Source: Streptomyces cadmiisoli (GTDB taxonomy: Bacteria; Actinomycetota; Actinomycetes; Streptomycetales; Streptomycetaceae). From it: 64,000 bases of DNA. Positions within the stretch are counted from its first letter, which is position 1; the number at the start of each line of letters is the position of its first letter. Location of the stretch: NCBI RefSeq assembly GCF_003261055.1, contig NZ_CP030073.1, positions 8,866,001 to 8,930,000 on the forward strand. The letters run 5' to 3'. Made by a program: the position numbers and the translations under genes. The notes beneath the pieces were generated by a model, which worked only from the letters and a program-made list of their open reading frames with translations, was not told the origin of the DNA and did not search any database. Below, piece after piece: positions 38,686 through 47,154 of this stretch.

Positions 38686-40437
38686 TCATTTCCGGTCGCT
38701 GTCGCCTGCGTGATGCTGGCGATGGCATTCCGAGTGGACGAGCCGAAGATTCTTGCTCTCATCAGAGCCGCCATGCCGCCGGTAGGTGAAGTGGTGTTTA
38801 TGCAACCGCTTCTTCACCGCGTCGAACCAGTCAATCCACTCGCGTGGGCTGTCAGGCTCATATTCCGCGCCGGCGATGAGCGCTTGACCGCACAGTGGGC
38901 AGACGCCCTTCTGGCGGGCTGCCAGAGTAAGGCTGATCTTGTCCATCGGTGGTGGTGTGCGCGTCTGACGGCGTTGGCTCCAGTAGTCGAGGAGTGCGGG
39001 ATCGTCAGGTGACGACTTACCCCTGACCAACTGATGCCGCCTGATGTTGGTCCAGGCGAACTTGGGAAGGTGTGCGCCCGTGGCACGGTCACCGAATACC
39101 CAGTTGTTCATCTTGGATCGGTTGAGCCTGCCGAAGTACTTGTTCACAATCCAACGCTTCGACTTCTTCGGGTGGGTGCGCTTGGCCCACTTGTAGGTGA
39201 GCGTCCACACATAGCTGTCCAGCGCCGAGAACGTCCGGCTGGACACCACTGTCCGGTAATACGCGGACCAGCCCCTGACGATAGGGGACAGACGGCGTAG
39301 TACGACTGTGATGCTCTGCCCTAAGAGGGCTTGCATCTCGGATCTCAGTCGCTTCCGGACTCTCTTGACCGCGTCCCTGCTGGGCGTGATGATCAGGCTG
39401 TCGCCATGGCGGCGGATGTTGAACCCGAGGAAATCGAACCCGTCCGACAGGTGGAGGATTCGCGTCTTCTCTTCATTGAAGCGAAGTCCTCGGGGTTGCA
39501 GCCATTCCGCCAGGCGTGACCTGACGGTCTCCGCCTCCTCCTTGCTCGTGCAGAACACGGCGAAGTCATCGGCGTATCGCACCAGGATCGGAGTTCCTTT
39601 CGCAGCCCACATGACCTTTCCTTTGCGGGTGGCGAAGCGGACTCCTGCGGCCTCCTCCATCCCGTGCAGAGCGATGTTGAGCAACAAAGGGCTGATCACG
39701 CCGCCTTGAGGGGTTCCCTCCTCGGTCCGGGTGAAGCGTCCGTCATCGACCACACCAGCCTTCAGCCACTGCCGGACTAATTCCCTGGCTGGGAATTGCC
39801 CAACGGCTTCGAGCAGGTGGTAATGGTCGATGCGGTCGAACGCGGCAGCCAGGTCGGCGTCCAGTACCCACTGGCGCTTGGCCGCCTTGCCCTTCGCGGT
39901 GCTGAAGATCGCCTGGATGGCGTCGTGGCAGCCGCGGCCCGGCCGGAATCCGTAAGAGCGTGATTCAAACCGAGCTTCCCACTCAGGCTCCAACGCGTTC
40001 TTCACACGTGCTTGGATGGCCCTGTCACGCATGACGGGGATTCCGAGTGGTCGTTGCTTTCCGTTGCTCTTTGGGATGTAGACCCGCTTGACGGGCTTGG
40101 CCCGCCAGGGTTGTGTTTGGCCGTCAATTTCAACTGCCATCCGTGCTCTCGCCTTGGGAGTGAGAGCGCGTTCCCTGTCGATCCCTGCCGTCTTGCGGCC
40201 TCTGCTCTGCTGTGTCACCCGCTTCACGCTCACGAGCGTGTTGCTGCGGCTTCTCAGCATGAGCTTTTGCAGATTGCGGACCTTCTTGAGGTCCCCTTCC
40301 TGTGTCGCTTTGAAGATCCTCTGTCTCAGACGCCGTACGTTCTCCTCGGCTTCGGCCCAGTTGATGCTGTGCCAGTCGAGATTTCCGCCCTGGGGTCCGT
40401 TCGCTATGGAAGTCCGAACAGGATTGGGTAACTCCAA
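38686..40437 (-). CDS. ltrA: Group II intron reverse transcriptase/maturase with HNH endonuclease
   Basis: A 583-residue multifunctional protein. It has RT domain blocks including KRVYIPKSNGKQRPLGIP, GFRPGRGCHDAI, GTPQGGVISPLL and the catalytic YADDF (near residue 292). A maturase X domain follows (SPIVRGWSAYYR) and then a C-terminal HNH endonuclease (CPLCGQ, HHFTYRRHGG, SECHRQHH). It helps the intron fold and splice and carries out target-primed reverse transcription. TTG 40437 has GGAGG nine bases upstream and is the only well-placed start. The second residues include a rare TTA leucine codon, which in Streptomyces would need the bldA tRNA. The gene looks intact. Confidence 0.95.
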   Translation of the reverse strand: MELPNPVRTSIANGPQGGNLDWHSINWAEAEENVRRLRQRIFKATQEGDLKKVRNLQKLMLRSRSNTLVSVKRVTQQSRGRKTAGIDRERALTPKARARMAVEIDGQTQPWRAKPVKRVYIPKSNGKQRPLGIPVMRDRAIQARVKNALEPEWEARFESRSYGFRPGRGCHDAIQAIFSTAKGKAAKRQWVLDADLAAAFDRIDHYHLLEAVGQFPARELVRQWLKAGVVDDGRFTRTEEGTPQGGVISPLLLNIALHGMEEAAGVRFATRKGKVMWAAKGTPILVRYADDFAVFCTSKEEAETVRSRLAEWLQPRGLRFNEEKTRILHLSDGFDFLGFNIRRHGDSLIITPSRDAVKRVRKRLRSEMQALLGQSITVVLRRLSPIVRGWSAYYRTVVSSRTFSALDSYVWTLTYKWAKRTHPKKSKRWIVNKYFGRLNRSKMNNWVFGDRATGAHLPKFAWTNIRRHQLVRGKSSPDDPALLDYWSQRRQTRTPPPMDKISLTLAARQKGVCPLCGQALIAGAEYEPDSPREWIDWFDAVKKRLHKHHFTYRRHGGSDESKNLRLVHSECHRQHHAGDSDRK

Positions 40438-41104
40438 CTGTAAGTTCCTCCTTCGCGTCTAACTTGTCCGCCAGGTTCCGGCTGCTTTACTCGGGATACT
40501 GCAAAGGCTCACCTGGTCCACGTGGGCACCCTTTCGGGTCGGGTCACTGGGACCCGTATCCGGCGGGTTATGACCGGAGGCGTGAAGGTTGCCTCCAACT
40601 TTCCCCTGATCTTTCGATCTACCGGCATTCGCTTCTTGGACCATCCTGTTCCCGCTGGAGAGTTGGGCCTTCCTTGCGGTTGGCTTACCGGGCTGTGGCC
40701 CGGACTCCATCGGGGTTTCCACGTTCCACACACGTAAGTTGCGACTGGGGTGGGTGCCCCCTCTATCCCGAAACCGGCGGTGTCCTCCTTCCGGTCTCAA
40801 ATCTCCGGAAGTCGCCTGACGCCTCTCAGCATCGGGTTCTGTAGCTGCCGACTGCAAACCACCAGGCAGCTTCAACCTTACGAGACATCAACAGGGGTTC
40901 ACGCGGTTCACCCGTCCAGTCTTTCCCTCGCCTGTTATTTCCCGGCGGCCGGGAAATTCTTGGGCTTGAACGCTCAGCTTCACACCCCGCTGTTACCGGC
41001 GACGCATGTGAGCGCGGGAACGGATACGGACACTAATCCGGGGTCAGCACATCTCTCCTTCCTTCGTGGCTTTCCCACTTAACGTGTGCGACTTCGTGTC
41101 GCAC

Positions 41105-41788
41105 TTTCAGCCGGTTGATGCCGCACTCCACCGCGTGTCGCTCCTTGTAGTCCTCCTTATCGAAGACCGGCGGCCGGCCACCTCGGGAGCCGAGCTTCTT
41201 GCGGTTGCGGACCTGATCGGCTTTCTCCGGGATAGTGCATCCGATTCTGCGTCTGCGCAGGTAGAAGCGGTTCGCGCGAGAGCCGTAGGCTTTGTCGGCT
41301 CGGACCCTGACCGGCTTGGAGCGCGGTCGTCCGAGACCGGCGCGGGGGACACGAATACGTTCCAGGACAGGCTGGAACTGCGGACTGTCGTGCCGGTGCC
41401 CGGCAGTGACCAGCAGCGACAGCGGCTTCTGCCCCTGCTCGGTCGCCAGGTGGATCTTCGTGGTCAGGCCGCCTCGGGAACGTCCAGCGGCGTGCTGGTG
41501 GGCGCGGCAGCCAGTCGAATCCACGCTCACATCCCAGGTAATCAGACCCTGCGCGTCGGCCTGGAGTTGCAGTTGCTCCAAGATCCGCTTCCAGGTGCCG
41601 TCGCGCTGCCACCGACGGAACAGGTCGTAGATCCGGTCCCACGGGCCGTATCGCTCGAGGACGTCCCGCCACGGGGTGCCCGCGCGGGTCCGCCACCGTA
41701 TCCCGTCGATCAACTGTCGACGCGTCCACGTCCGCGGCCTGCCCGCCTTCTTCCCCACCGGCAGCAACGGCTCCAACTCCCGTGGCAC
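41105..41788 (-). CDS. IS5-type transposase, 5' exon
   Basis: Encodes 228 residues ending GINRLK at the intron junction. The DDE core is visible: WDVSVDSTGCRAHQHAAG, VRADKAYGSRANRF and ERHAVECGINRLK give D, D and E. Against the family as I remember it, about 25 residues are missing between AHQHAAG and RSRGGLTTK, an in-frame deletion close to the first catalytic Asp. Start GTG 41788 is tentative: the frame is open upstream through KEASSALGG, with no better start. Without splicing the frame would run into the intron and stop at 41033. Confidence 0.85.
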
Positions 41789-41804
41789 GCCGCCCAGAGC
41801 GGAC

Positions 41805-41848
41805 GACGCCTCTTTCCCCAGGCAACACGCGAGCGGGAAAGAGGCGTC
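41805..41848. repeat. Perfect 14-bp inverted repeat upstream of the IS5-type transposase
   Basis: GACGCCTCTTTCCC (41805-41818) and its exact reverse complement (41835-41848), 16-base loop. It lies between the phosphatase stop and the transposase. It could be a terminator, or a hairpin that shields the transposase from outside transcription. Confidence 0.8.
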
Positions 41849-41898
41849 ATGTCAAGCGATGCCGGGACCGGCGACGTCACATGCTTGACGTCGGCGCG

Positions 41899-44385
41899 TC
41901 AACGGGCTGTACGCAATTGGGGACGGGACAGGCGGGGTAGGTCTGCTTCTGCCCAGACGACCTTGCCGGCCTGCGCCGGGCGGGTGCCCCATCTGCGGGA
42001 CAGCTGGGCGACCAAGGCGAGGCCGCGGCCGTGCTCGTCGACGGTGCGCGCGGTACGCATGCGCGGGACGTGACTGTCGGCATCTGTCACCTCGACGGTC
42101 AGGACATGGTGCCGGATCAGACGCAGGCGAATCGGATCGGCGCTGTGGCGGACGGCGTTGGTCACCAGTTCGCTGACGATCTGCTTCATGCCGTCCACGG
42201 ATCCTTCCAGACCCCATTCGGCGAGCTGATCGGCGGTGAGGTTCCGGGCGTGGTGGACAGCGGTCTGGCAGCTGGGCAGGGTCCAGGAGGCGACCTGGTC
42301 TGTGCTGAGCGAGCGGGTGCGGACCAGGAGAAGGCTGGCGTCGTCGAACGCTCCTCGGTCCTCGACGAGTGCCATGGCGTCGGTGCAGAGCTCCTCCAGA
42401 GACCGGCCCGGTTGCGTCAGGGTGGTGCCCAGGCGGTGCATGCCCTCCTCGATGTCCTGGCCGCGGGCTTCGATCAGGCCGTCGGTGTACATGGCGAGGA
42501 GGGTTCCCTCGGGCAGTTCCAGCTCGATGGCTTCGAAGGGGAGTGCCAGTCCGATGCCGAGGGGGCTTCCGGTGGGAAGGTCGGGGAAGGTGACCCGGCC
42601 CTGCGGGTCGATGATCGCGGGCGGTGGGTGCCCGGCCGCAGCCATGGTGCACCGGCGGGTGGCCGGGTCGTAGACGGCATACAGGCAGGTGGCGCCCACT
42701 GCCGCGTTGCTCTGGTCCGGATCGTCGCCGCTCCCTTCAGTCACTCGCTGGACCGTGTCGTCGAGGTGCGCCAACAGTTCGTCGGGGGGCAGCTCGAGTG
42801 CGGCGAGCGTGTGGACGGCGGCGCGGAGCTTGCCCATCGTCGCGGCAGCATCGATGCCGTGTCCGACCACGTCGCCGACCACGAGGGCCACCCGGGCACC
42901 GGACAGCGGGATTACATCGAACCAGTCGCCGCCGACACCCCTGTCGATGTCCGCGGGCTGGTAGCGCGAGGCCGCCTCGACCGCCGCACCGCCACACAGA
43001 CTGCGCGGGAGCAGACTGCGTTGCAGCGCGAGCGCCGCGGTCTGCTCGCGGCAGTATCGGCGGGCGTTGTCCAACGACACCGCGGCGCGCCTGACGAATT
43101 CTTCGGCCAGCCGCAGATCGGCCTCCCGGAACGGCACGGGATCCTCGGTGCGGACAAACAGCGCCACACCCAGCAGGACGCGCCGCGCATGGATTGGCAC
43201 GACCATCGCGGAGTGCAAGCCGTTCTCATGAATCATTCGCGCCCGCACCGGGTCCCGGTCGATCCACGAGCCCGGAGCGGTGTCGAGGGCCGGCTCCATG
43301 TGGGACCTGCCGGTGCGCAGGATGTCGGTGAAGGGCGAGGCGGGCGGAAGGGGGACCAGCTCACCGCGTACCCAGGGGGATTCCGGAACCCCTTGGTGGA
43401 TCGAGGCCAGACCGGCACGCTGGAAGACGGGCAGGCGCTCCTTCATCGGACCGATGCCGATCGAGGGTCCTTCACCGGACAGGACCGACTGCTCCAGATC
43501 CACGGCGACGAAGTCGGCGAGCAGGGGCACGGCGAGATCGGCCAGTTCCTGACTGGTCTGCATCACATCCAGGGTGCTGCCCAGGCGTATGCCTGCCTCA
43601 CCGAGGACCGCCAGGCGCTCGCGCTCCCGCCGACTCTCGGTGAGATCGGCGCTTATGGTGCAGATCCCCAGCGCACGACCGTCGGCGCCCTGCAGACAGG
43701 AGAATGACACCGCGTACGGGCGCTCCTCGCCCCGACTCGTCGGCAGCCACGTCCGGTACTCGTGGACCTTGGTGCTACCGGATCTCAGTACCCGACGCAT
43801 CACCGCCTCCGTGGCTTCGGTTTCGACACTGGGCCACGCGTCGGTGATTCCGATTCCAAGCCGCCGGGCACGCGGAATGCCGTCGTGGCTCTCCATCGCA
43901 TCGTTCACCCAGGTACAACGCAGTTCCAGATCACGGATAACCACGCCGATCGGTGCACCGTCGAGAATCGACCCCTGCACCGATAGGTTCACCGTCTCCC
44001 CGAACGGCATGCCGATGTCGGTGACGGACGCGAGCCACCGCTTTGCTCCGTCCTGTCCCTGCACCAACGAGATCCGCAGGCGGGCGTCGAGTGTGCGACC
44101 GTCCCGGTGGAGCACAGCCGGCGCTCCCGACCAGCCGTTGCGGGCACGGCACTGCTCGACGTACGCCGACATCGTCGGTGCTATCCCGAAGCATGGCAGG
44201 ACGAGTGTGACGGAACGCCCGACCACCTCTTTGGCGGAGTATCCGACGAGGTGCTGAGCGGCCTGCGTCCATGCGACCACCGTCCCCTGTTCGTCGAGCA
44301 GCGCGAACGCCGTGTCGGAAATGTCAGAGGCCTGGATCTGCCTACCGAGTGTCACTCGCTCGGTGCTGATCGTGGTCTTCTTCAT
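41899..44385 (-). CDS. PAS-PAS-GAF-SpoIIE phosphatase with HATPase domain (paralogue 2)
   Basis: An 828-residue protein with the same domain order as the one at 27312-29762 and high identity throughout (for example AGLASIHQGVPESPW and DRGVGGDWFDVIPLSGARVA in both). The PP2C motifs GDVVGHG, YTDGL and DDASLLLVR and the HATPase motif SELVTNAVRHS are intact. It likely sets the phosphorylation state of an anti-sigma antagonist in response to PAS/GAF input. I chose ATG 44385 because the alignment with the paralogue starts there; ATG 44424 would add 13 residues. An upstream TGTCACA-N16-GGTC pattern suggests ECF41-type control. Confidence 0.92.
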   Translation of the reverse strand: MKKTTISTERVTLGRQIQASDISDTAFALLDEQGTVVAWTQAAQHLVGYSAKEVVGRSVTLVLPCFGIAPTMSAYVEQCRARNGWSGAPAVLHRDGRTLDARLRISLVQGQDGAKRWLASVTDIGMPFGETVNLSVQGSILDGAPIGVVIRDLELRCTWVNDAMESHDGIPRARRLGIGITDAWPSVETEATEAVMRRVLRSGSTKVHEYRTWLPTSRGEERPYAVSFSCLQGADGRALGICTISADLTESRRERERLAVLGEAGIRLGSTLDVMQTSQELADLAVPLLADFVAVDLEQSVLSGEGPSIGIGPMKERLPVFQRAGLASIHQGVPESPWVRGELVPLPPASPFTDILRTGRSHMEPALDTAPGSWIDRDPVRARMIHENGLHSAMVVPIHARRVLLGVALFVRTEDPVPFREADLRLAEEFVRRAAVSLDNARRYCREQTAALALQRSLLPRSLCGGAAVEAASRYQPADIDRGVGGDWFDVIPLSGARVALVVGDVVGHGIDAAATMGKLRAAVHTLAALELPPDELLAHLDDTVQRVTEGSGDDPDQSNAAVGATCLYAVYDPATRRCTMAAAGHPPPAIIDPQGRVTFPDLPTGSPLGIGLALPFEAIELELPEGTLLAMYTDGLIEARGQDIEEGMHRLGTTLTQPGRSLEELCTDAMALVEDRGAFDDASLLLVRTRSLSTDQVASWTLPSCQTAVHHARNLTADQLAEWGLEGSVDGMKQIVSELVTNAVRHSADPIRLRLIRHHVLTVEVTDADSHVPRMRTARTVDEHGRGLALVAQLSRRWGTRPAQAGKVVWAEADLPRLSRPQLRTAR

Positions 44386-44424
44386 GGAGCTGTCGTCCTT
44401 GGATGGCTTGGGGATGGGCGACAT

Positions 44425-44815
44425 GGGGCATAGAGGTCACTTCTCCTCTTAGTGGGCAACTGACCGGACAGTGTCTTGTTCTGTGACAACGCCGCATCCG
44501 TGGCGTACACCATTTCCTCCTTGCACCCCGTTGACGGGATGCGAGGAGGACGCATCACGCGGACGTCACGTGCGCGGCGGCCTGGGGAACAAGGGAAGCG
44601 TGTTGTCGGCCGGGGATCGCTCGGCCGGCGTGCTCACGCTGGAGAGGCAGTGCGGAAATCGCTGGGCCAGTTGTAGGGCAGAAACGTCTCGTCGAGATGA
44701 TCACAGCCGTTGTCGCGCCGTGAGTCAGGCATGACCGTTGTCCGCTCGGCGCTGTTCGTGCGGCTGCCCAGGCTGCGTCTCACCGCATCGTTCATCGCTT
44801 TGCGACCTTCCTGCC
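44425..44815. other. Intergenic stretch holding the paralogue 2 promoter
   Basis: Beyond the promoter at 44462-44488, a minus-strand frame from about 44795 to 44634 could encode a 53-residue peptide. It has no convincing ribosome binding site and I do not call it. Confidence 0.4.
44462..44488 (-). promoter_or_regulatory. ECF41-like promoter of phosphatase paralogue 2
   Basis: Minus strand: TGTCACA (44488-44482), 16 bases, GGTC (44465-44462). Same boxes and spacing as at 37623-37597, and as at 29867-29841 apart from one -10 base. Confidence 0.5.
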
Positions 44816-45523
44816 TCAAGAGCCCGGTAGGTGTGCGGCCGCGAACGACGGGCTGCCGGCGGCATGGCCTCCTGGCCGGTACTGCTTGCGGCTGGTCGTT
44901 TCGGACGAGCGCCGGTCTGGGGGCGGCAGGTAGGGGGTGATGTTGCGCCACGCACGCTGTACGTATTCCTCCTTCTCGCCGACCGGGGCGACATAGTGCA
45001 ACGCGCTTTCGGCGGCGGCGTCGCCCTTGAGGCGGGCGATGATCCAGGCGGCGAGGTAGTGCGAGGCCAGGCAGCCGCCGGCGGTGGCGATGTTGTCCTT
45101 GGCGTAGAAGGGCTGATTGAGCACCTCGACGCCGGCGGCGATGACCCAGGGCTTGGTGATCAGGTCGGTGCAGGCGGGGATGTCATTGAGCAGGCCGAGC
45201 CTGGCCAGCACGAGTGCACCGGAGCACTGTGCCGCGATGAGCTGGCGCGAGGGGTCCAGGCCGCGCAGGCTGTTCATGATCGTCTCGTCTTCGACGACCT
45301 CGCGGGTAGCGATGCCACTGCCGACGATGACGGCGTCAGCGCCGCACGCCTCCTCGAGAGTGGACATCTGTTCGATGATCACTCCGTTCATGGAGGCCAC
45401 CTTGGGGCTCGGGGTGGCAATGGTGACGCGCCAGCCGTCGGTCTTGACACGATTGAGCACGCCGAGGGCGATCAGGGAATCGAGCTCGTTGTAGCCCTCG
45501 AAGGTGAGGATGGCGATGTGCAC
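44816..45523 (-). CDS. DJ-1/PfpI-family protein
   Basis: A 235-residue protein of the class I glutamine-amidotransferase-like superfamily. The nucleophile elbow AAQCSGALVL places the reactive Cys near residue 99. Also visible are the N-terminal strand HIAILTFEGYNELD and TAGGCLASHYLAAW. Homologues include isonitrile hydratases, chaperones and oxidative-stress proteins; the exact role is open. The last 35 residues after NITPYLP are low-complexity and may be read-through of a lost stop. GTG 45523. It is transcribed divergently from a MocR-type regulator across a shared palindrome, so it is the likely target of that regulator. Confidence 0.85.
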   Translation of the reverse strand: MHIAILTFEGYNELDSLIALGVLNRVKTDGWRVTIATPSPKVASMNGVIIEQMSTLEEACGADAVIVGSGIATREVVEDETIMNSLRGLDPSRQLIAAQCSGALVLARLGLLNDIPACTDLITKPWVIAAGVEVLNQPFYAKDNIATAGGCLASHYLAAWIIARLKGDAAAESALHYVAPVGEKEEYVQRAWRNITPYLPPPDRRSSETTSRKQYRPGGHAAGSPSFAAAHLPGS

Positions 45524-45583
45524 GGCGGCTGTCCTTCCGCAGGAGTGGTCTTGACGCTAGGGACCGCAAACAGGACAGTCAAA

Positions 45584-45604
45584 GAATTGTCATGGATACA
45601 ATTC
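45584..45604. promoter_or_regulatory. Operator between DJ-1 and MocR genes
   Basis: GAATTGT-N7-ACAATTC, a perfect 7-7-7 inverted repeat six bases upstream of the preferred ATG of the MocR gene. An alternative ATG at 45592 falls inside it. The layout fits autoregulation by the MocR protein. Confidence 0.75.
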
Positions 45605-45609
45605 GGTGC

Positions 45610-46947
45610 ATGGCAGCCCCGCGGTACAAAACGCTGGTCGACGCGCTCGCGTCCGACATCCGGACAGGCCGGCTCGCCGCAGGCATGCGGCTTCCGACAC
45701 ACCGTGGGCTCGCCGCTCGCGAGGGCATCGCCGTGGTGACCGCGACCCGGGTGTACGCCGAACTGGAGGCGATGGGACTGGTGAGCCGGGAACAGGGCCG
45801 CGGCACGTTTGTGCGTGACATCGCCGTTCCCGCCGGTCACGGCATCGATCAGCAAGTCGTCGCCGCGGATGCGGTCGACCTCAACTTCAACTATCCGTCG
45901 CTGCCCGGACAAGCCGATCTCCTGCGGCAGGCCTTGCGAGAGGTGGCCACCTCAGGGGATCTCGACTCGCTGCTGTGCTACCAACCACATCGAGGGCGCC
46001 CCCAGGACAGAGCCGCGATCGCACGGCATCTGAGGCGTCGAGGAATCACCCCTGACGCAGACCAGATCCTCATCGTCAACGGTGCGCAGCACGGCCTGGC
46101 CGTCACCGTCATGGCCGCGCTCAACGCCGGTGACGTCGTCGCCGTGGACACACTCACCTACCCCGGTTTCAAGGTGCTCGCGCAGGCCTTTCATCTGGAC
46201 TTGGAGCCCGTACCCACATCCGCCGACGGCCCAAATCTCGATGCCTTCGAGAAACTGTGCGCGACCCGTCCTGTGCGCGCGATCTACACCATGCCGACCT
46301 TGCACAACCCTCTGGGCTGGGTCATGCCGGCAGCTGACCGCACCCGTCTCATCGAGATCGCTCGGCAGCACGGTCTGCTCATCATCGAAGACGCCGCATA
46401 CGCCTACCTGGTCGAGGACCCTCCACCGCCGCTGGCTGCAAGCGCTCCGGACATCACCTTCTACGTCTCGGGACTGTCCAAGAGCGTAGCCACCGGCCTC
46501 CGGGTCGGCTTCGTCGTCGCCCCGCCTTCCACGGCGCCATCGCTCGAACGCGCGATTCGGGCAACCACCTGGAACACCCCGGCCCTCACCACCGCGATCG
46601 CCTGCCGCTGGCTCGAGGACGGCACGGTGGACCACCTGGAAGCGAAAAAGCGAGACGACGCCAAGGCCCGCCAAGCCCTCGCAAGGCACGAACTGGCAGG
46701 CCTACCCCTCATCGGCCATCCCTCGTCGTATTTCACATGGCTACCCCTGCCCGACGACGCACGCGCAGATCGCCTGACCGCCACGCTCGCCCGTCAGCAC
46801 ATCTCGGTAAGCACGGCGGAGCCCTTCACCACCTCGAAACACACGCCACAGGCGCTCCGCCTCGCTCTGGGCTCGACCGATCTGGACCGCCTTCAGTCGA
46901 CGCTGCGCACAGTGCGACGAGTCGCTGTCGAGGACGCCTACGCCTGA
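45610..46947 (+). CDS. MocR-type GntR regulator with aminotransferase domain
   Basis: A 445-residue PLP-dependent regulator. The N-terminal GntR winged helix (ASDIRTGRLAAGMRLPTHRG, then EGIAVVTATRVYAEL) is linked to a fold-type I aminotransferase domain with NGAQHGLA, the NPLG loop and the PLP lysine in SGLSKSVATGLRVG near residue 295. Such proteins regulate vitamin B6, GABA or amino-sugar genes and usually act on a divergent neighbour, here the DJ-1-like gene. I prefer ATG 45610 because ATG 45592 lies inside the operator. The short leader suggests leaderless or near-leaderless translation. Confidence 0.92.
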   Translation: MAAPRYKTLVDALASDIRTGRLAAGMRLPTHRGLAAREGIAVVTATRVYAELEAMGLVSREQGRGTFVRDIAVPAGHGIDQQVVAADAVDLNFNYPSLPGQADLLRQALREVATSGDLDSLLCYQPHRGRPQDRAAIARHLRRRGITPDADQILIVNGAQHGLAVTVMAALNAGDVVAVDTLTYPGFKVLAQAFHLDLEPVPTSADGPNLDAFEKLCATRPVRAIYTMPTLHNPLGWVMPAADRTRLIEIARQHGLLIIEDAAYAYLVEDPPPPLAASAPDITFYVSGLSKSVATGLRVGFVVAPPSTAPSLERAIRATTWNTPALTTAIACRWLEDGTVDHLEAKKRDDAKARQALARHELAGLPLIGHPSSYFTWLPLPDDARADRLTATLARQHISVSTAEPFTTSKHTPQALRLALGSTDLDRLQSTLRTVRRVAVEDAYA

Positions 46948-46954
46948 AGTCCAC

Positions 46955-47016
46955 TCGACACCGATTCCTGCCGGACTGTCATACGAAACGATTCGTCCGG
47001 TAGTCGGTGGTGTCGA
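46955..47016. terminator. Probable terminator after the MocR gene
   Basis: TCGACACC (46955-46962) pairs with GGTGTCGA (47009-47016), with further inner pairing (CCGGAC with GTCCGG), forming a long imperfect hairpin directly after the stop at 46947. Confidence 0.55.
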
Positions 47017-47154
47017 CAATTCTCCATCCTTGAGCATTATCCTGCAGCGGCCATCAAATCCTCTGTTATAAGCGTGCTTTACGCGTTATCGGCGCTGGTC
47101 GTCGAAGACATGGCGGACGGCGGTGTCGCAGGGGGGTCGGCCCGCACTCGGGAG
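47017..47154. other. Short AT-richer spacer
   Basis: No gene or clear site seen. Confidence 0.4.

Larger units (their letters stand above)
38580..41104 (-). mobile_element. Group II intron with LtrA-type ORF
   Basis: A 2,525-base intron on the minus strand. Its 5' end is GTGCGAC (41104-41098), the standard group II start. Its 3' end is domain V (38655-38618), then a domain VI hairpin and CTACCCGAC ending at 38580. A 583-residue reverse transcriptase/maturase is encoded inside. Both junctions were fixed by the host transposase reading frame. Group II introns splice as ribozymes and move by retrohoming; all visible parts look intact. Confidence 0.92.
38490..41788 (-). mobile_element. IS5-type insertion sequence interrupted by a group II intron
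   Basis: The two parts of one transposase gene (41788-41105 and 38579-38490) enclose a complete group II intron. I could not define the outer IS ends or terminal repeats, so the limits given are those of the coding parts. The element sits just downstream of the second phosphatase gene. Confidence 0.8.
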
